Positions 43,733 to 55,320 of a stretch of 64,000 nucleotides of DNA are shown here, piece after piece (position 1 is the stretch's first letter; each line of letters begins with the position of its first letter). Made by a program: the position numbers and the translations under genes. The notes below the pieces were generated by a model. That model made no database searches. It was not told the DNA's origin and worked only from the letters and a program-made list of their open reading frames with translations. This DNA is from Odontocerum albicorne (taxonomy: Eukaryota; Arthropoda; Insecta; Trichoptera; Odontoceridae). The DNA is taken from assembly GCA_949825065.1 (NCBI GenBank), contig OX463849.1, positions 44,834,061 to 44,898,060 of the forward strand, given 5' to 3'.

Positions 43733-45019
43733 TTAGGTCCTTACATATGAAATTGGCGTTTTGCCGTACTGGCAACTTTGATCTCAAATATCTTCTCTTT
43801 GGTTAGGAATTCCAAATTAAAATTTATACAGCTATTTACTCAAGTATTTGTGTTTCGAAAATTATAATTCATTTGTTTTTTCCTCAATTGTTTTTTTTCT
43901 TTGCGTCACTCAGTTTACAAAATGGAAAACTTGAAATATCGCGTTATTTACGAGTACGAGTTCCACCGTGGCACCAGTGCTGCAGAAACGGCTCGAAGGA
44001 TTAATGATGTGTATGGCGACGGTGCCGCAAAAGAAAACACAGTGCGTTTTTGGTTCCAACGTTTTCGTTCTGGAAATTTCGACCTGCGGAATAAGCCCCG
44101 TGGACGGCCGGAGACCAAAGTTGATAATGAAGAATTGAAGGCTATTGTGGAAGCGGATCCATCGCAAACCACGTCCGAGTTAGCTGCAGGCTGCGGTGTT
44201 AGTGATAAAACTGTTTTAATCCACTTGAAGCAAATTGGGAAGGTGAAAAAGCTTGAAAGGTGGGTACCTCACGAATTGAGTGAAGCAAATCAACAAACGC
44301 GCGTTGACTGCTGCGTTGCATTACTCAACCGGCACAATAATGAAGGGATTTTGAATCGAATCATTACCTGTGATGAAAAGTGGATCCTGTATGATAATCG
44401 GAAGCGCTCATCGCAATGGCTGAACCCTGCCGAACCAGCCAAACCATGCCCCAAGCGAAAATTGACTCCAAAAAAGTTACTTGTGAGCGTTTCGTGGACT
44501 AGTGCTGGTGTCGTTCACTACAGCTTTCTTAAATCTGGCCAAACGATTACGGCAGATGTCTATTGTCAGCAACTGCAAACCATGATGGAAAAGCTAGCTG
44601 CTAAACAACCGAGGCTGGTTAATCGCTCTAGGCCACTGCTGCTTCATGATAACGCTAGACCACACACTGCACAATAGACGGCTACCAAATTAGAAGAGCT
44701 TCAATTGGAATGTCTAAGACATCCACCGTACTCTCCGGACCTTGCCCCAACAGATTACTATTTTTTTCGAAATTTGGATAACTTCTTGCAAGGGAAAAAA
44801 TTCAACTCCGATGGGGGAGTCCAAACCGACTTCAAAGATTTTATTGATTCCCGTCCGAATGGTTTTTTTAGTAAAGGGATCGATGAACTACCTATGAGAT
44901 GGCAAAAGTGCATAGATAGCAATGGTACATACTTTGATTAAATAAATATATTATATTAAAAAAAAATCAACTTTATGTTCCTCCCAAATAAAACGCCAAT
45001 TTCATATGTAAGGACCTAA
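43733..45019 (+). mobile_element. mariner-family DNA transposon (1287 bp)
   Basis: Perfect 30-bp terminal inverted repeats (43733-43762 and 44990-45019) beginning TTAGGTCCTTACATATGAAA, flanked by the TA target duplication (43731-43732 and 45020-45021). Length and the single transposase gene are standard for mariner. Confidence 0.97.
43922..44941 (+). pseudogene. mariner transposase (DD34D) with one nonsense codon
   Basis: Cut-and-paste transposase, 339 codons from MENLKYRVIYEYEF to NGTYFD. The N-terminal helix-turn-helix part has GTSAAETARRINDVYG and an RPETKVDNEELKAIVEADPS linker; WVPHEL is at 114-119. Catalytic residues are D151 (TCDEKW), D243 (LHDNARPH) and D278 (YSPDLAPTD), i.e. DD34D. 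One in-frame TAG (44675-44677, codon 252) falls between the second and third Asp; the frame continues unchanged after it. There are no frameshifts. An upstream in-frame ATG at 43901 lies in the leader and is less likely. It resembles the cecropia/mellifera-type mariners (the group of human SETMAR). Confidence 0.93.
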
Positions 45020-45088
45020 TAATTATATAAATAGGTCATTCAATGGAGAAGGATTCCCGCAACTTCAATCTTATTCCGCACTTATTCC

Positions 45089-45776
45089 AAAACTATCATA
45101 GAACACCCTAAAAGTTTCCTAACTCTCGACCAAAACTATCATAGAACACCCTAAAAGTTTCCTAACTCTCGACCAAAACTATTATAGAACACCCTAAAAG
45201 TTTCCTAACTCTCGACCAAAACTATCATAGAACACCCTAAAAGTTTCCTAACTCTCGACCAAAACTATTGTAGAACACCCTAAAAGTTTCCTAACTCTCG
45301 ACCAAAACTATTGTAGAACACCCTAAAAGTTTCCTAACTCTCGACCAAAACTATTGTAGAACACCCTAAAAGTTTCCTAACTCTCGACCAAAACTATCAT
45401 AGAACACCCTAAAAGTTTCCTAACTCTCGACCAAAACTATTGTAGAACACACTAAAAGTTTCCTAACTCTCGACCAAAACTATTGTAGAACACACTAAAA
45501 GTTTCCTAACTCTCGACCAAAACTATTGTAGAACACCCTAAAAGTTTCCTAACTCTCGACCAAAACTATTGTAGAACACCCTAAAAGTTTCCTAACTCTC
45601 GACCAAAACTATTGTAGAACACCCTAAAAGTTTCCTAACTCTCGACCAAAACTATTGTAGAACACCCTAAAAGTTTCCTAACTCTCGACCAAAACTATTG
45701 TAGAACACCCTAAAAGTTTCCTAACTCTCGACCAAAACTATTGTAGAACACCCTAAAAGTTTCCTAACTCTCGACC
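45089..45776. repeat. 43-bp tandem repeat, exactly 16 copies
   Basis: Unit contains AGAACACCCTAAAAGTTTCC and TAACTCTCGACC. Copies differ almost only at TCATA/TTGTA/TTATA and CACCC/CACAC, so the array is recent. It starts 70 bp from the mariner end. Confidence 0.96.
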
Positions 45777-46219
45777 AAAGAATATTTAGTCCGAGAATGA
45801 ACAGACACAAATATAAAAAAATATTGTTTAAGGTGCTTTGGAAAATGATTTCTCAGAATCCAATAATGTTTTAATGGACCGACAATTGGATTTCTGAAAA
45901 AAATACGCAAACGAGCCATAAATGATATAATTGATGAAAAGAATATGACAATGTCAGTATTGCTTCATTTGAAACACATCTTTGAAATCGTTCATCTAAA
46001 TAGACTTACATCTCAATTTCATGTTGTTTAGTCACTTGCTGAGTATTTGATGCTGTTTAGTCACTTGCTGAGTATTTGCGTCACGGGAAAGAAACAAACA
46101 CCTAAATATGGAGATTCTATATCTGAAGAGATAATTGGAAGGTACTACGCATGGTACGCATGTGCACATCTTCAGTTTTGGGACCAATATTAAATACTTA
46201 AACTGATAAAAGTTGCGGA
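45777..46219. other. Unique flank, no gene seen
   Basis: Contains a 29-bp direct duplication (GTTTAGTCACTTGCTGAGTA, about 46024 and 46053). Otherwise unremarkable. Confidence 0.45.
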
Positions 46220-46224
46220 ATTAA

Positions 46225-46345
46225 AGCCTTAGCAGACCTACACGGGTCTGTGGTGGAAGTGATATCGAGGAATGCGGGAATAAAGTTTTAGCAGATGATC
46301 CACGGGTCTGTGGTGGAAGTGATATCGAGGAATGTAGGAATAAAA
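46225..46345. repeat. 62-bp direct duplication
   Basis: Two imperfect copies sharing CACGGGTCTGTGGTGGAAGT and GATATCGAGGAATG. Confidence 0.8.
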
Positions 46346-47024
46346 TGTCTAATGTAAATAAGTTAAAGTGAAACGCAAGTTGACCGCGGGAGACCGGAGA
46401 GTCCATCATTTTAACTGTACTTGACAAATTAATAACGAATAAGTAAGAAAACTGGATGAAATTCAGTATTCGGATGTAAATGAATTGGAATGTAAACTAT
46501 ATTTAGGAAAAGGTAGGAATTTTAAATAGAATACAAATTGTTCCTTTACATTTTAATTATTGGTCTAATGTACTTTTTTGAGTTATGAATTATTTTTGAG
46601 AAATGCCAAATAATACAGAATAAGGGACTTAGATAAATATATTTAAGTGTTATAGGTGTACAATAATATAATCAAACACACGCCCATTCAACTGAACACG
46701 TGTACAGAGAAACGGACATTTATTAAAAAAAAAATTTAATTTATAAATTAAAGAGCAATAAGTTACCCAAATATATGATTAAAGATGCTAATATAGAACA
46801 GAATTTCACAGGTTTCCCACCATAGATCACGGAGACTTCACTCTCTTGTCTATACTGCCCTATACTCGCTCTGTAGAGGCACACACGAGAGCGCACACTG
46901 TAGCCTACATCCCATCCGGGCCATGCAGTTGCCCGAGAAGAGAGCATCATTACATTTCATGGGAGAGGAGAGGAGAAGGAAGAGAATACGTAGACAACAA
47001 CATTAGCAACAGCAGCAGCAGAAA
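46346..47024. other. AT-rich flank leading to an isolated histone stem-loop
   Basis: No histone coding sequence is detectable in any frame upstream of the stem-loop. A GA-rich stretch (46961-46985) and (CAG)n precede it. Confidence 0.5.
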
Positions 47025-47040
47025 GGCCCTTTTCAGGGCC
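47025..47040 (+). terminator. Isolated histone-type 3' stem-loop
   Basis: GGCCCTTTTCAGGGCC in the context AAA...AACA, identical over 23 nt to the H2B 3' end (9872-9894). It lies 7.3 kb beyond the array with no histone gene nearby. It could be the last trace of an eroded or rearranged histone copy, or the 3' end of a non-histone transcript. Confidence 0.75.
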
Positions 47041-47211
47041 AACATACCATATAAGTGATGATATAAATCTTATGATATAACACTATACTATACGAGTAGT
47101 GGTGCATGTTACACGGAACAACTGACTGCCTATCTAAGCTAAGTGAAACGTCCGCTTGGAGATTATTAATCAATCCGCTCGCTGGCTGGTCGGGAGACTG
47201 GCCGGTTGGAT

Positions 47212-47237
47212 GACTGTCTGACTGGCTGACTGACTGG

Positions 47238-47274
<37 letters not shown>

Positions 47275-47275
47275 A
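47212..47275. repeat. (ACTG)n microsatellite
   Basis: Degenerate GACT/GGCT tetranucleotide run. Confidence 0.85.
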
Positions 47276-47969
47276 TTTACAATACAAATACAGAAGTAAA
47301 CAATCATAATTATTTATTGTACAAATTTCTACCTCTGAAACTCCCCCATTTACCTGACAGACAAACAATAATAAAACTAAAAGAGTAGAGAATTCCACTC
47401 GACGGATTCCCTTAACATTGGTTAAATTTTAATTGTTAAATAACGACTAGAAATGAAAATAGTTAAATAACAACTATAAAATAAAAAAGTACAACTAGAC
47501 AGGACATTTCGCTTGCACAAACAGACATATAGTATAGCCTAATAACAAAAAAGTTATTTTTTGAGGTATGTTAAAAAAAAAAGAGGTGCCGTTTTATCTA
47601 TACCTTAGAGCTGAAAGTCGGGAAGTTACATTTTTTTCGAAAATGAGTTATTAATGCAAATTTCATAATTATTATCAGTTCTATTAATGCTGAAGACTTG
47701 GAAGTCCATTGATAAAGATTGAACGAAATACATCGGGCTAAGTTACTTATTAAGATTGAACATTTCTAATTGGAAACATGCGGAACATGCGCAACATGCC
47801 TCCATGCGCAACATGCGGAACATGCCTCCATGCGCAACATGCCTGCCTCCAACATACGCTGTTTTAGCTTTAACATGGGGAAATTTTATTTTCCTATTTT
47901 TGGACTTGAAGTGTTTTGTCAGTGGTTTTTTGACAGTTCTATTGTTTGGCTGTGTTGTGTTAATAGTAA
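47276..47969. other. Anonymous flank with a short minisatellite
   Basis: Contains GCGGAACATGCGCAACATGC-type repeats at about 47777-47850. No gene recognised. Confidence 0.5.
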
Positions 47970-49542
47970 CCAAAAAACATGATGAAATGCTACAAAAACA
48001 ACGACAGTATGTTGTGTTGATCATCAAAAAAGTGTCAGTCCAAAGAAGTTGACCTACAAATGCAGCGCAGGAAGGAAGACGCAATTTCTCTTACTTTTGA
48101 AATGAACAACACATCAATACAAGTGTGCGAGACATTCTTTCTAAATACGTTCTCAATTAAAGGTGGCTTTGTGCAAAACGCGGCAAGTAAGAAAATAAAG
48201 AAGGGAGGAGGAATTATTATGAAAGATCAAAGGTCACCGTCCACATCTAAACAAGTCCAAATCCAGCCACCTGGAAATGATAAGAAATCACATAAAAAAT
48301 TCCCTACATACGAGTCTCATTACAGTAGAGAGAGAACTCAAAAGAAATACTCGGGAAGTGACCTGAATTGTTACAAAATGTACGACCTTTTTAGACAAGA
48401 ACAAACCAATGTCGGAGACATCCCGAAAAAGTGGCTCTATCGAATAGTTTTCGACGAAGAATTTAATTATGCATTTAAAATACCAAATGTCACCTGTGAC
48501 GAATTGATCAAAAACAGTATGAAACGGCACTGATCAAAAACAGTAAATATGAATCAAAAAGTGCTGAACATTAATTGAAACAAGAAGAGCATATTAAAGA
48601 GGCCACTAACCTAACCTAACCGCTACAATTAAAAAAAAATGATAAAACAACATGCAACGAAATTTCAACACAAAAATAGTTGCTACGCTTGATTTACAAA
48701 AATGTCTCCCAACTTCGTTTCTAAGCAATGCCTAAAGTGTTTACAGAGGGAAACTTTGGACATATAATCTGACCATACATGATGATACTAATAAAGAAAC
48801 ATCATGTATGATGTGGAATGAAACAAAAGGTGTCCGGGGGGAAAATGAAGTCGCATCGTGCATATGAAAATGAGCAAATAACACTTTAAGAGGAAGTGAA
48901 ATTGAAGAAGTGACCATTTGGTCAGACAATTGTACTGGCCAAAATCGAAATTTAATGGTCATAATGGCATATTTTTGGATACTCAAAACTCTTCTCGGTG
49001 TTAAGTGAATTCATCATAAGTTTCTGATGCGTGGTCACACACATAATATATGGAAGTGGACTGAGACCACGCTTTCAATGAAAAGGAGAAGAAAAGACAA
49101 AAATCTATGGTAATTTATCACCATGGGATTGGTTTCAACTAGTTAGGTCATGTCGGCGCACTGAGCCTTTTAAAGTAATGTCGATGGAGATAGGTGACTT
49201 TTAAAATTTGCGTGCACTATGTACATCAAATAATGCACCCTTTGTCTCAATAAAAATATTCAACAAATGACATATTCCAAATAACCAAGGAAGGCGGTAT
49301 GGATGCAAGTCCATACTGAATCCGTGGGGCTGCTGTTTTATAAATCAGATTTTAGTAGCGACGTGTTCGAAGTCATAGATTTACGCCGAAAGGTACGGCA
49401 ACAAACTGTGAATTTTCCATCCACTTTGCCTCGGATAACTGAAACTCTGCGGTCAATCAGCTCTGCAAAATACAATGATCTACAAGTTCTTAAGCAATGT
49501 ATTCCGGAAGCATTTCGTAGGTTTTATGATAATATATTATAA
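47970..49542 (+). pseudogene. Decayed member of a multicopy DNC-x-x-QN gene family (copy A)
   Basis: Fragments in the right order, in several frames, resemble a large uncharacterised arthropod gene family (I believe the DUF7869 type; label from memory). They are RRNFSYF (shifted frame), then 48101-48533 with VCETFFLNTFSIKGG, ESHYSRERTQKKYSGSDLNC, MYDLFRQEQ and KWLYRIVFDEEFNYAFKIP; about 48720-48860 with YNLTIHDDTN and MMWNETKG; EVTIWSDNCTGQNRNLM at about 48905; HKFLMRGHTH then MEVD at about 49015; DWFQLVRSCRRTEPFKVMSM at about 49128; and a C-terminus ending CIPEAFRRFYDNIL at 49542. At least three frameshifts and several stops. Conserved Asp/Glu in VHD, WSDNC and MEVD could be an RNase H-fold DDE triad (inference). 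No inverted repeats found around it. Confidence 0.65.
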
Positions 49543-49551
49543 AGCACGACC

Positions 49552-49745
49552 AGAACAGAACAGAACAGAAGGCTGGTGATTGTCCCCGAGACACGGTTGT
49601 GGATTGACTTTTATGATAATATATAATAAGATAATAAAGTACGACCAGAACATATAATATATAATAAGATAATAAAGCACGACCAGAACAGAACAGAACA
49701 GAAGGCTGGTGATTATCCCCGAGACACGGTTGTGGACTGACTTTT
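49552..49745. repeat. Duplicated CCAGAACAGAACAGAA block
   Basis: Two copies of a ~70-bp block (CGACCAGAACAGAACAGAAC, GGCTGGTGATT, GAGACACGGTTGTGGA) separated by a partial third, directly after the pseudogene stop. Confidence 0.8.
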
Positions 49746-50274
49746 AAAATCTGCATTTTCTAATTTCTTATAAATTTCCAACAATTTTACTGATTTTATT
49801 AATTTTGTCTTACATACTCAATAAGTTTTAATGTTTTTTTAATATTTTTTATATAAACCTATTGTATTGTACCCAAATAAAATGTATTAATAATACCTTA
49901 ATAAAATATTAGAAAACATTCAATCTTATTTTATTTTTCTATATTATAATATAATATGTTATTTTATCACTCAACTATGTCCATAGTAGTAAATGTATGT
50001 GAGAAATGTAAGTTAGAGCAAAAAGTATTGAAGTCCAATATAAATATATGGTACCCCATAATACACTTATTTTCTTTAAATCTCTTTTTATTAGCCAAGA
50101 ATAAGGCATTATGGTCAAATCATTCAATTATGTAAAAATGGAACTGTAAAAATAAACAATATCAGAAACAAAGACAATATAACCCATTTTGTTTATAAAA
50201 AGCTCTCCTGAACAATTTTGCAAATGGGACATCCAGAGTTTCAGATCTAAGGTACTGATATATTTTCACTATTC
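49746..50274. other. AT-rich flank, no gene seen
   Basis: No features recognised. Confidence 0.5.
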
Positions 50275-50660
50275 AAAACTAACCTACTAGTTCACCTTTA
50301 TGCAGTATCTATCTATGTCTCTATCTAACTCTAATCATTGCATTACATTACACAACAAAACTAACCTACTAGTTCACCTTTATGCAGTATCTATCTATGT
50401 CTCTATCTAACTCTAATCATTGCATTACATTACACAACAAAACTAACCTACTAGTTCACCTTTATGCAGTATCTATCTATGTCTCTATCTAACTCTAATC
50501 ATTGCATTACATTACACAACAAAACTAACCTACTAGTTCACCTTTATGCAGTATCTATCTATGTCTCTATCTAACTCTAATCATTGCATTACATTACACA
50601 ACAAAACTAACCTACTAGTTCACCTTTATGCAGTATCTATCTATGTCTCTATCTAACTCT
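50275..50660. repeat. 82-bp tandem repeat, 4.7 copies
   Basis: Unit contains CTAACCTACTAGTTCACCTT and TGTCTCTATCTAACTCTAA; copies are essentially identical. Confidence 0.95.
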
Positions 50661-52132
50661 AACCACCGGAGACGGTGGTCTCGAGACGGGATGACGTACT
50701 CCCCTGTACATTGTACTCTCCTGATTGTCCCTCCAGTACGGTTGGACACGGTAATAAATAGCGCTCATCACTTTTGACTGATCTATGATTCTTCTGAATA
50801 AAATAATTAAATGTAATTTGAATTAATTTAATAATGTCTTTAATGATCCAATAGAGCTTAATAGAGCTTTTTGATACGAAAACCTCAAGTTTCGTGTCAT
50901 TTTATCCGATATGATTTACATCTGATCTTGTAAATTTGATAATAGAAACAAAACTAGCATTGTAGAATCTATAAACTGTCACATTCATGTTGTTGAGGAG
51001 AGCGACGAAGAAACTGTCAAAATACCACAAGGAGGAATGTATCATATACTATGTGTTACCTTATACCGAGTAATATATTTCTTTAAGGATCCACAGGTAT
51101 AAGATATGGAAATGAACATAAATGCATTTTGGACAGATGCTAACTCACTAAAAAACAATCCATCTCGCTTTCATAATAAAATCTATAATGAAAATTAGAG
51201 TACCAAATAACGTAACATATGTTATACGAGTATGTATGTTTGGGATTTTTAACCAATTTGCAGATTTTTTAAATCCATTTATGTAAAAGATACAAAAGTG
51301 CCGCAAATCTATCATCCTTCTAAGTTAGAAAGTCTGTAAATATTCCGAACATTAATATTGAATGGAATCAACTTACGGATAAGATTACTTTTGCTCTGGT
51401 TAAAAAATCTCCCGAACCTGCCTGTGACTGTGACTGTGCTATGGTGACATACGGTATGAGTATGTTAGCGTGACTTGTGACGATTCAGAAGGATCTAGAA
51501 ATTACAATATAATGTTCCATGACATATCACTAAACTAATATTGTATAAAAATACACTGAATACACTTCTCCGTATTATGAAGAAAGATTTTGGTCAGATG
51601 CTGCACATATTTCTCTGTATATAAGGCCTATATTAGACCGTTGTTAGAATTCGGTTGCGAATATCCAATTCTTATTTTATAAAGATACGAAGAACGAAAA
51701 CTCCATAATATTTGACTTATGAAGATAAACTAAATTTATTGCATTGTATCGTATTGTATTGTATTGTATTGTCTACTTTGCGACAAATATGAAATAGTGG
51801 AGACATGACCGAGTGTTATACCATGATTGCTCAGAACTCCGCTAATCATTTTATTTTAATCAAAATACACATTTGAAAGGACATTATTTAGAAATTCACA
51901 AAATTGTATTTCATAATAATTGAAAGGATACATTATTTCGCTATAGAACCAATATAAAGAATAAAATCTTGGAATTAAAACTGTCCGAACTATTAGCGCA
52001 ATGCAAACTATAAGTGCAATGCAAACTGTCAGTGCAAAATATTCCCAGTCAACATAAATAATTGTCGCTGTTTTTAGATCCGTCATAATACAAAAACCAT
52101 AAACACCTTCTTCTTCTCGTTGCATAATGTCT
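50661..52132. other. Anonymous flank
   Basis: AT-rich with a short (GTATT)n run at about 51744-51773. No gene recognised. Confidence 0.5.
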
Positions 52133-52406
52133 GTGCACTTCTAGCATGTGCGGCAGTGTCCAGTGCACTTCTAGCATGTGCGGCAGTGTCCAGTGCACTT
52201 CTAGCATGTGCGGCAGTGTCCAGTGCACTTCTAGCATGTGCGGCAGTGTCCAGTGCACTTCTAGCATGTGCGGCAGTGTCCAGTGCACTTCTAGCATGTG
52301 CGGCAGTGTCCAGTGCACTTCTAGCATGTGCGGCAGTGTCCAGTGCACTTCTAGCATGTGCGGCAGTGTCCAGTGAACTTCTAGCATGTGCGGCAGTGTC
52401 CAGTGG
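52133..52406. repeat. 30-bp tandem repeat, about 9 copies
   Basis: Unit contains GTGCACTTCTAGCATGTGCG and GCAGTGTCCA; near-perfect. Because 30 is a multiple of 3, both strands show repetitive open frames (ALLACAAVSS plus, MLEVHWTLPH minus) with no sign of being genes. Confidence 0.95.
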
Positions 52407-52938
52407 TGTCTAGTCGTAGGATCCCGTTAGTTCCATTTGCGTGGGGGACATTGCCGGACATCGCCGGACTCGGTGGCCGCGTCCGGAGTTGATATTTTGA
52501 GCGTACTAAAGCGACTCGGCCCGGGACTACTGTTGTACTCGCACTATCCGGTGAGATTCTTCTCGAATAATGACAGAGAACTTCTATATATGAAGGAGTG
52601 TAAATCAATGTCAGGCAGAAACATTCTTTTCGAAAAATGGCCCATCTTAAATAATAAACAAAACATCCATGAAGATGTGAGCTGCATTACACATATATTG
52701 ATTGGAAAAATAAGGATGGTCTGAAACATGTTTGATGCATAAATATACAATTGTTTGCATTTTTGAGTTTCTGAAAAAAAAAATGGGTGTGTTATTTAAT
52801 TATATAAATAATTGATAAAACAAGGAATTAAGAATTCTTTATTGGAAACATATTTCACAAAATCCTTATTTTTCCAATGTTATTTGACAGCTGGTACTTC
52901 CCCATATGGATTATAAGACAAAATAGTGACGGGGCTGT
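52407..52938. other. Flank with a weak coding-like segment
   Basis: On the plus strand about 52563-52722 reads FFSNNDRELLYMKECKSMSG, then FEKWPILNNKQNIHED. It looks mildly protein-like but I cannot assign it. It lies outside the TIR element that follows. Confidence 0.3.
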
Positions 52939-53086
52939 ACTGCCCTCATAAGCATAACGCAGCTAATGGGAAAAAATCAGAAATTTAACTAAGTATGAGG
53001 CAATATCCCATACAGAAAACCATTTATTTCAATAAAAAATCGACATAGCATCTTCTTTAATTTTACCAAAAGCTAGGTTTTTCTAA

Positions 53087-53170
53087 GCGGTAAAATGTGA
53101 TTTATAAGCAAAAAGACAGCAAGTGCCTATGCGTTTGCTGCATTTTTGCTTATGAATCACATTTTACTGC
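53087..53170. repeat. Subterminal palindrome in the candidate transposon
   Basis: Arms 53087-53114 and 53143-53170 match at 26 of 28 positions; the core motif ATAAGCAAAAA recurs at both element ends. Confidence 0.8.
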
Positions 53171-53332
53171 TTTTTTGTTTATGAATCACGACATTTTTGA
53201 TACACTTAACTGCGTTTTGTAAGTTTGTCTTGCGCAGTATTTTATTGAAAAAATATTTGTTCTATCTTATACTATACTATGAGCCGTGGGAAGAAGATTC
53301 TCCCTCCACCTTGCATTGGCATTATTCAAAAA

Positions 53333-55220
53333 GGCGAGGCAATGTTCAAAGTGCTGCAAAACCCCATGAAATAATGGTACTCATGGAGTATGTAATACAC
53401 GCATGTTACAATACATATTGGTTTACAATCAGCTACCCACGTACGAGTACTTCATTAATAATTCAATTCATTTTATAGGAATCTTTATATGCTGTTGAAG
53501 AAAAAGAGAATGTCGAACCGAGTAATAATTATAATAATTGGGCAGCAATTGAGAAGGTTGAAATTGAAATTGTCCAAGGATCTGACTCTTCTCTACAAGA
53601 TTCACTTCCATCTCTGACAAAACGAGGTACAGAAAGGAAAAGATAAATCAAAATACCAGCTGTTGTTAAACGATTACAAGCAAAACGCGTCCTCTCCGGG
53701 ACCGGGACCGGGACCCGACCCTTGCGATACTGATGTGTGCACAATGAAGTGTGATAATAATCTAAGAAAAACAATACATCAGCAATTGATGTAAATGTCT
53801 GGGAAGGATCGACATTCATATACATATGTGAGCAAACTGTCAACGTAAACCAGTAAAAACAATACATCAGCAATTAATGTAAATGTCTGGGAAGGATCGA
53901 CATTCATATACATATGTGAGCAAACTGTCAACGTAAACCAGTAAAAAAACAGGATATCATCAAAAAATTCACTATGAAGTATTTTTTTACAGATGAGCAA
54001 AATACCCTGCAACACGTTTTTTTTAACAACTTTGTGGTATCACGGTAAAAACGATTCTGTTTTGTGCAGGATACAAAAGAAAACGCCTCTACCATATATT
54101 CATTAACCACTTTCAAAGATGGACGAGGTTCACAAGCGGCAGTTCATAAAATAAACAAGGCCCCAATTTCTGCGCATATTGAACTTTTTCACCCTACGAT
54201 TTCTCATTATAGAAGGGAGCATGCTCCCCATATTCGCCACTCGCCAGCCGAGTGACATTAGTATAACTTTGATGCATCGAGATTTCATAACGAAACATCC
54301 GCATCTGAAGTGCTCGTATGATGCATATAGAAATGTGTTCAAGGAGATGGAAATACATTTCGCCAAATTGGGGCATGAGGAATGTGAGCATTACACACTT
54401 CATAATGAAAATTGTACTCATATGCTAGATGATGGAGACATCGGGTGTTTCCTTTAGAGCGCACAAACAACGAGCTGATGCTGCGGAGGAAGAAGCCTAC
54501 CAAAAAGATGCGGCCGATGTTTATCCCGATTCTCCGTCTGTTTTAGCTGATCTTCGAAAGATTATCACGCTACCGAGAATTGATACTATTAAATCTGCAT
54601 TATTTACACGAGGAATAATCGCTTACCACGAGAGCTTCGTAGCTGTTGGAAAAAAAACAAAAAAATGTGAAACCATTTGCAGTAATCTGACATGAGAGAA
54701 CAGCTGGGAGAAGTAAGGAGGAATTAATAAACACATTTTATGCTTTTTTTTGCAAAACCGCGATGTATAAAAATGACCATTTGGCTCGACAACTGCTCGA
54801 CACAAAATAAAAATTGGCCATTATACATTTTTCTCATATATATTATCAATTCAAATGAAATACTGGACCGAGAGATCATTCTGAAATACTCGGAGCCGAG
54901 GCGTACATTTGTGTCAGCTGATAGCTTTCATCATTCTGTAGAGATGTCACTGAAAGGCCGAGGAAAAACATACGACTTCAATGGTCTCCACGAAGCAGTT
55001 TCAAAAGCCAATTCATCGATTTGGATCGAGTGGAAGGGGATGGATCATCCAATTATTAAATTAATAATAAAAAAATCAACCCACGCAGACATTACACGAA
55101 GGACATCTTAATTGTCAAAGTCTTCAGAGGAAATACATTTTTAAAATATAAAACTTGATTTGAGAATGATTCCGTGGAGTACGAGATGAACTTTTTAACT
55201 AAACCTTATCTTAACATGCC
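53333..55220 (+). pseudogene. Decayed DNC-x-x-QN family gene (copy B)
   Basis: Fragments in order: RRGNVQSAAKPHEIM at about 53333; ISHYRREHAP at about 54200; SDISITLMHRDFITKHPHLK and CSYDAYRNVFKEMEIHFAKL, GHEECEHYTLHNENC to 54457; then SVLADLRKIITLPRIDTIKS and GIIAYHESFVAVGKKTKK to about 54665; KPFAVI-stop and SKEELINTFYAFF; MTIWLDNCSTQNKNWPLYIF, ILKYSEPRRTFVSADSFHH and VEMSLKGRGKTYDFNGLHEA to about 55050; VKVFRGNTFLKYKT to about 55170. Several stops and frameshifts. Diverged from copies A and C (IWLDNCSTQNKNW against IWSDNCTGQNRN), so an older or separate lineage. It lies inside the inverted repeats at 52939 and 55783. Confidence 0.65.
53770..53946. repeat. 88-bp direct duplication inside the candidate transposon
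   Basis: Two nearly identical copies containing ATGTCTGGGAAGGATCGACA and CATATGTGAGCAAACTGTC; the second has ATTAATG for ATTGATG. Confidence 0.9.
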
Positions 55221-55231
55221 TAAACCTCAAG

Positions 55232-55320
55232 TGTGCGGTGCGGTACCTACCACATACTGTACTGTACAGCACCTTGCGGTGCGGTACCTACCACATACTG
55301 TACTGTACAGCACCTTGCGG
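55232..55320. repeat. 41-bp direct duplication
   Basis: Two copies of a block containing GGTGCGGTACCTACCACATA and CTGTACTGTACAGCACC. Confidence 0.85.

Noticed and set aside
46846..47058. Small open frame running through the orphan stem-loop as a histone remnant
   Set aside because: The 70-residue translation has no histone-fold or tail similarity; the stem-loop is reported without a gene.
48060..48533. Intact host gene of 157 codons
   Set aside because: It is the best preserved segment of a longer family protein whose remaining parts follow in other frames with stops.
48606..48621. Interstitial telomeric repeat (CTAACCTAACCTAACC)
   Set aside because: Only about three units of the insect CCTAA motif, too short to distinguish from chance in AT-rich DNA.
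52133..52406. CRISPR-like array
   Set aside because: Contiguous tandem repeats with no unique spacers, in a eukaryotic genome.
52120..52413. Repetitive protein ALLACAAVSS or MLEVHWTLPH
   Set aside because: Open only because the 30-bp unit is a multiple of three; no flanking coding signal. The same applies to the 72-bp (59897-60112) and 81-bp (62896-63212) repeats.
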